From: Bin87 sp965219925
GTDB taxonomy: Bacteria > Chloroflexota > Dehalococcoidia > Lucifugimonadales > UBA3495
Length of the DNA: 64,000 nt
Reading direction: 5' to 3'
Assembly: GCA_965219925.1 (NCBI GenBank)
Contig: OZ244795.1
Coordinates: 3,472,001 to 3,536,000 of the forward strand
The position numbers and the translations under genes are program-made. The stretch's first letter is position 1. The number at the start of each line of letters is the position of its first letter. Below, in pieces: positions 63,116 to 64,000 of the stretch. The notes under the pieces were generated by a model. That model did no database searches. It saw only the letters and a program-made list of their open reading frames with translations, and was not told the DNA's origin.

Positions 63116-63324
63116 CTCTCCGTCGCGAGATTGACTGCACGGCAGTTCCCGCGCTGAGGCGCATATGCGCCAGCGGTATCCCCAAGGATATTCCCACCTC
63201 AGCGGGAACAACGGTTGCCAGAACGCCAATCTTTTAACCGCCACTGCCCTCGTTGTCCTTGGCGCCGGGCTCGCGCCGCGCCCTCCCCTGTTCCCGATAC
63301 GCCAGACCCCGACCCTTCGGGAGC

Positions 63325-64000
63325 CTAGATCCGGGGCCGGATGTTCTGGTTGTGGCTGAACAGGTTTGTCGGGTCGTACTTCTGCTTCAGGTCTGCCAGC
63401 CTCTGGAAGTTGTCCCCGAAGGCCGCCTGTATCGCCTCTTCCCCTTCCTCCGCCTCGGTGCCAACCTGGTTGATGTAAGCCCCCGAGGAGAAGGGCGACA
63501 ATGCCGAAGCAAAATCCCGGACCCATCGGATGTGGACCTCCGACTCCCCCGGGTCCAGGAAGACCGCGTTGGTGGCCCATTCGCACAGGGCGCCCCGGTG
63601 CCCGAAGGCGGTCTCGTTGGCAGGTACGCGCCGGGCGGCGTTACCCAGATACTGGAACAAGATGCTCGAGAGCGGCGATGTGATCCGGTCAAAAAAGTCG
63701 AGAGTGATATCCAGCGCGTCGTCGCTGACTTGCCTCATGAAATGGGACTTCAGGTAGTTCTGCCGTCCCTGGGGCGCCAGCGCCAGCGATTGGGCCTCGG
63801 TGTAGGTCATGGGCCGGACCTCGTCTGATATTGACGGGCCGAACTCCCGGAGCGGCCGGATGATCCGCTCCCCCTCTGCAATGGGTCCGTAGTAACAGAG
63901 TAGAATCCTACACGCCTTGCCTCCGCCCTCCGGGAGGGTCGTCAGGAAGGTGATGATGTTCATCTCGTCGGGCATAGTGGCGGTAAACTCGTTAACCAAG
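63325..64000 (-). CDS. FAD-linked oxidoreductase (berberine-bridge/BBE type), C-terminal part
   Basis: Runs off the right edge. About 225 residues of the C-terminus: LYYG-like LLCYYGPIAEGERIIRPLRE, GAYINQVGTEAEEGEEAIQA, FGDNFQRLADLKQKYDPTNL and FSHNQNIRPRI, which is the BBE-domain ending (YDPxNxFxxNxNI). The N-terminal FAD domain is outside the window. It is expected to oxidise a small alcohol, sugar or phenolic with O2 or an acceptor. The substrate cannot be inferred. Confidence 0.88.
   Translation of the reverse strand, partial: LVNEFTATMPDEMNIITFLTTLPEGGGKACRILLCYYGPIAEGERIIRPLREFGPSISDEVRPMTYTEAQSLALAPQGRQNYLKSHFMRQVSDDALDITLDFFDRITSPLSSILFQYLGNAARRVPANETAFGHRGALCEWATNAVFLDPGESEVHIRWVRDFASALSPFSSGAYINQVGTEAEEGEEAIQAAFGDNFQRLADLKQKYDPTNLFSHNQNIRPRI

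Noticed and set aside
62348..63586. A 412-codon open frame on the reverse strand at the right end
   Set aside because: Its composition is high in Gly/Pro/Arg and it overlaps the 62603 gene on the other strand and the BBE gene in another frame; no motif is seen. It is a high-GC shadow.

Overview
The window is high-GC bacterial DNA packed with small repeats. No rRNA or tRNA was seen. The gene set suggests a Chloroflexota bacterium of the Dehalococcoidia/SAR202 type. Supporting genes are flavin/F420 luciferase-like oxidoreductases, class III CaiB/BaiF CoA-transferases, MmgE/PrpD, PEP-mutase-like lyases, VOC proteins and lipoproteins with long Pro-Thr stalks. This assignment is inference from gene content; no phylogenetic marker is present.

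Layout. 0-4 kb: a partial Gfo/Idh/MocA oxidoreductase, a long PCMT-like methyltransferase and a PEP-mutase-family lyase. 4-10.4 kb: a decayed PKD-type surface protein, a DHH phosphoesterase and transposon wreckage, including an intact-ended IS5-type element. 10.8-19 kb: a sulfite-oxidase-like/ferredoxin-reductase pair, two tandem M50-type membrane proteins (one without its catalytic motifs), an MBL hydrolase, apt, and an overlapping mnmA-rnhB-yraN operon. 19-23.4 kb: an LLM oxidoreductase, a PEP-mutase-family lyase, a zeta-toxin-like kinase with a small partner, and a two-subunit CoA-transferase. 23.4-25.3 kb: a two-gene AAA ATPase unit that looks like a defence module. 26.4-30 kb: two overlapping paralogous lipoprotein metallopeptidases. 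30.7-34.7 kb: an arylsulfotransferase-like protein, a DMT exporter, plsY and ilvE. 35-37 kb: broken IS66 and IS630 copies. 37-41.6 kb: a broken sulfurtransferase, LLM and LUD genes, an MFS remnant and an enoyl-CoA hydratase. 41.8-46 kb: an FRG-domain gene with an IS at its stop codon, an HtrA-RCC1 lipoprotein, and dodecin. 46.4-51.8 kb: a MetE-like gene, glutamate dehydrogenase and two class III CoA-transferases. 52-55.6 kb: a secreted S1 protease, an orphan copy of its pro-region and a tiny lipoprotein. 55.9-60.1 kb: CapA-like, two VOC proteins and MmgE/PrpD. 60.2-64 kb: deleted IS elements, an SGNH hydrolase remnant, small hypothetical genes and a partial berberine-bridge-type FAD oxidoreductase.

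The most unusual signal is non-coding. Four families of small inverted-repeat elements are interspersed; several family 1 copies have 10-bp direct flanking repeats. A fifth class of about 19-27 bp palindromes (core CCCCGTACTTGATACGGGG) lies inside transposase genes (five in one gene, three in another) and inside the family 1 elements. Many genes also carry single frameshifts, which may be decay or assembly error. The catabolic genes (CoA-transferases, PEP-mutase-like lyases, LLM and FAD oxidoreductases, MmgE/PrpD, ECH) fit degradation of diverse organic acids.
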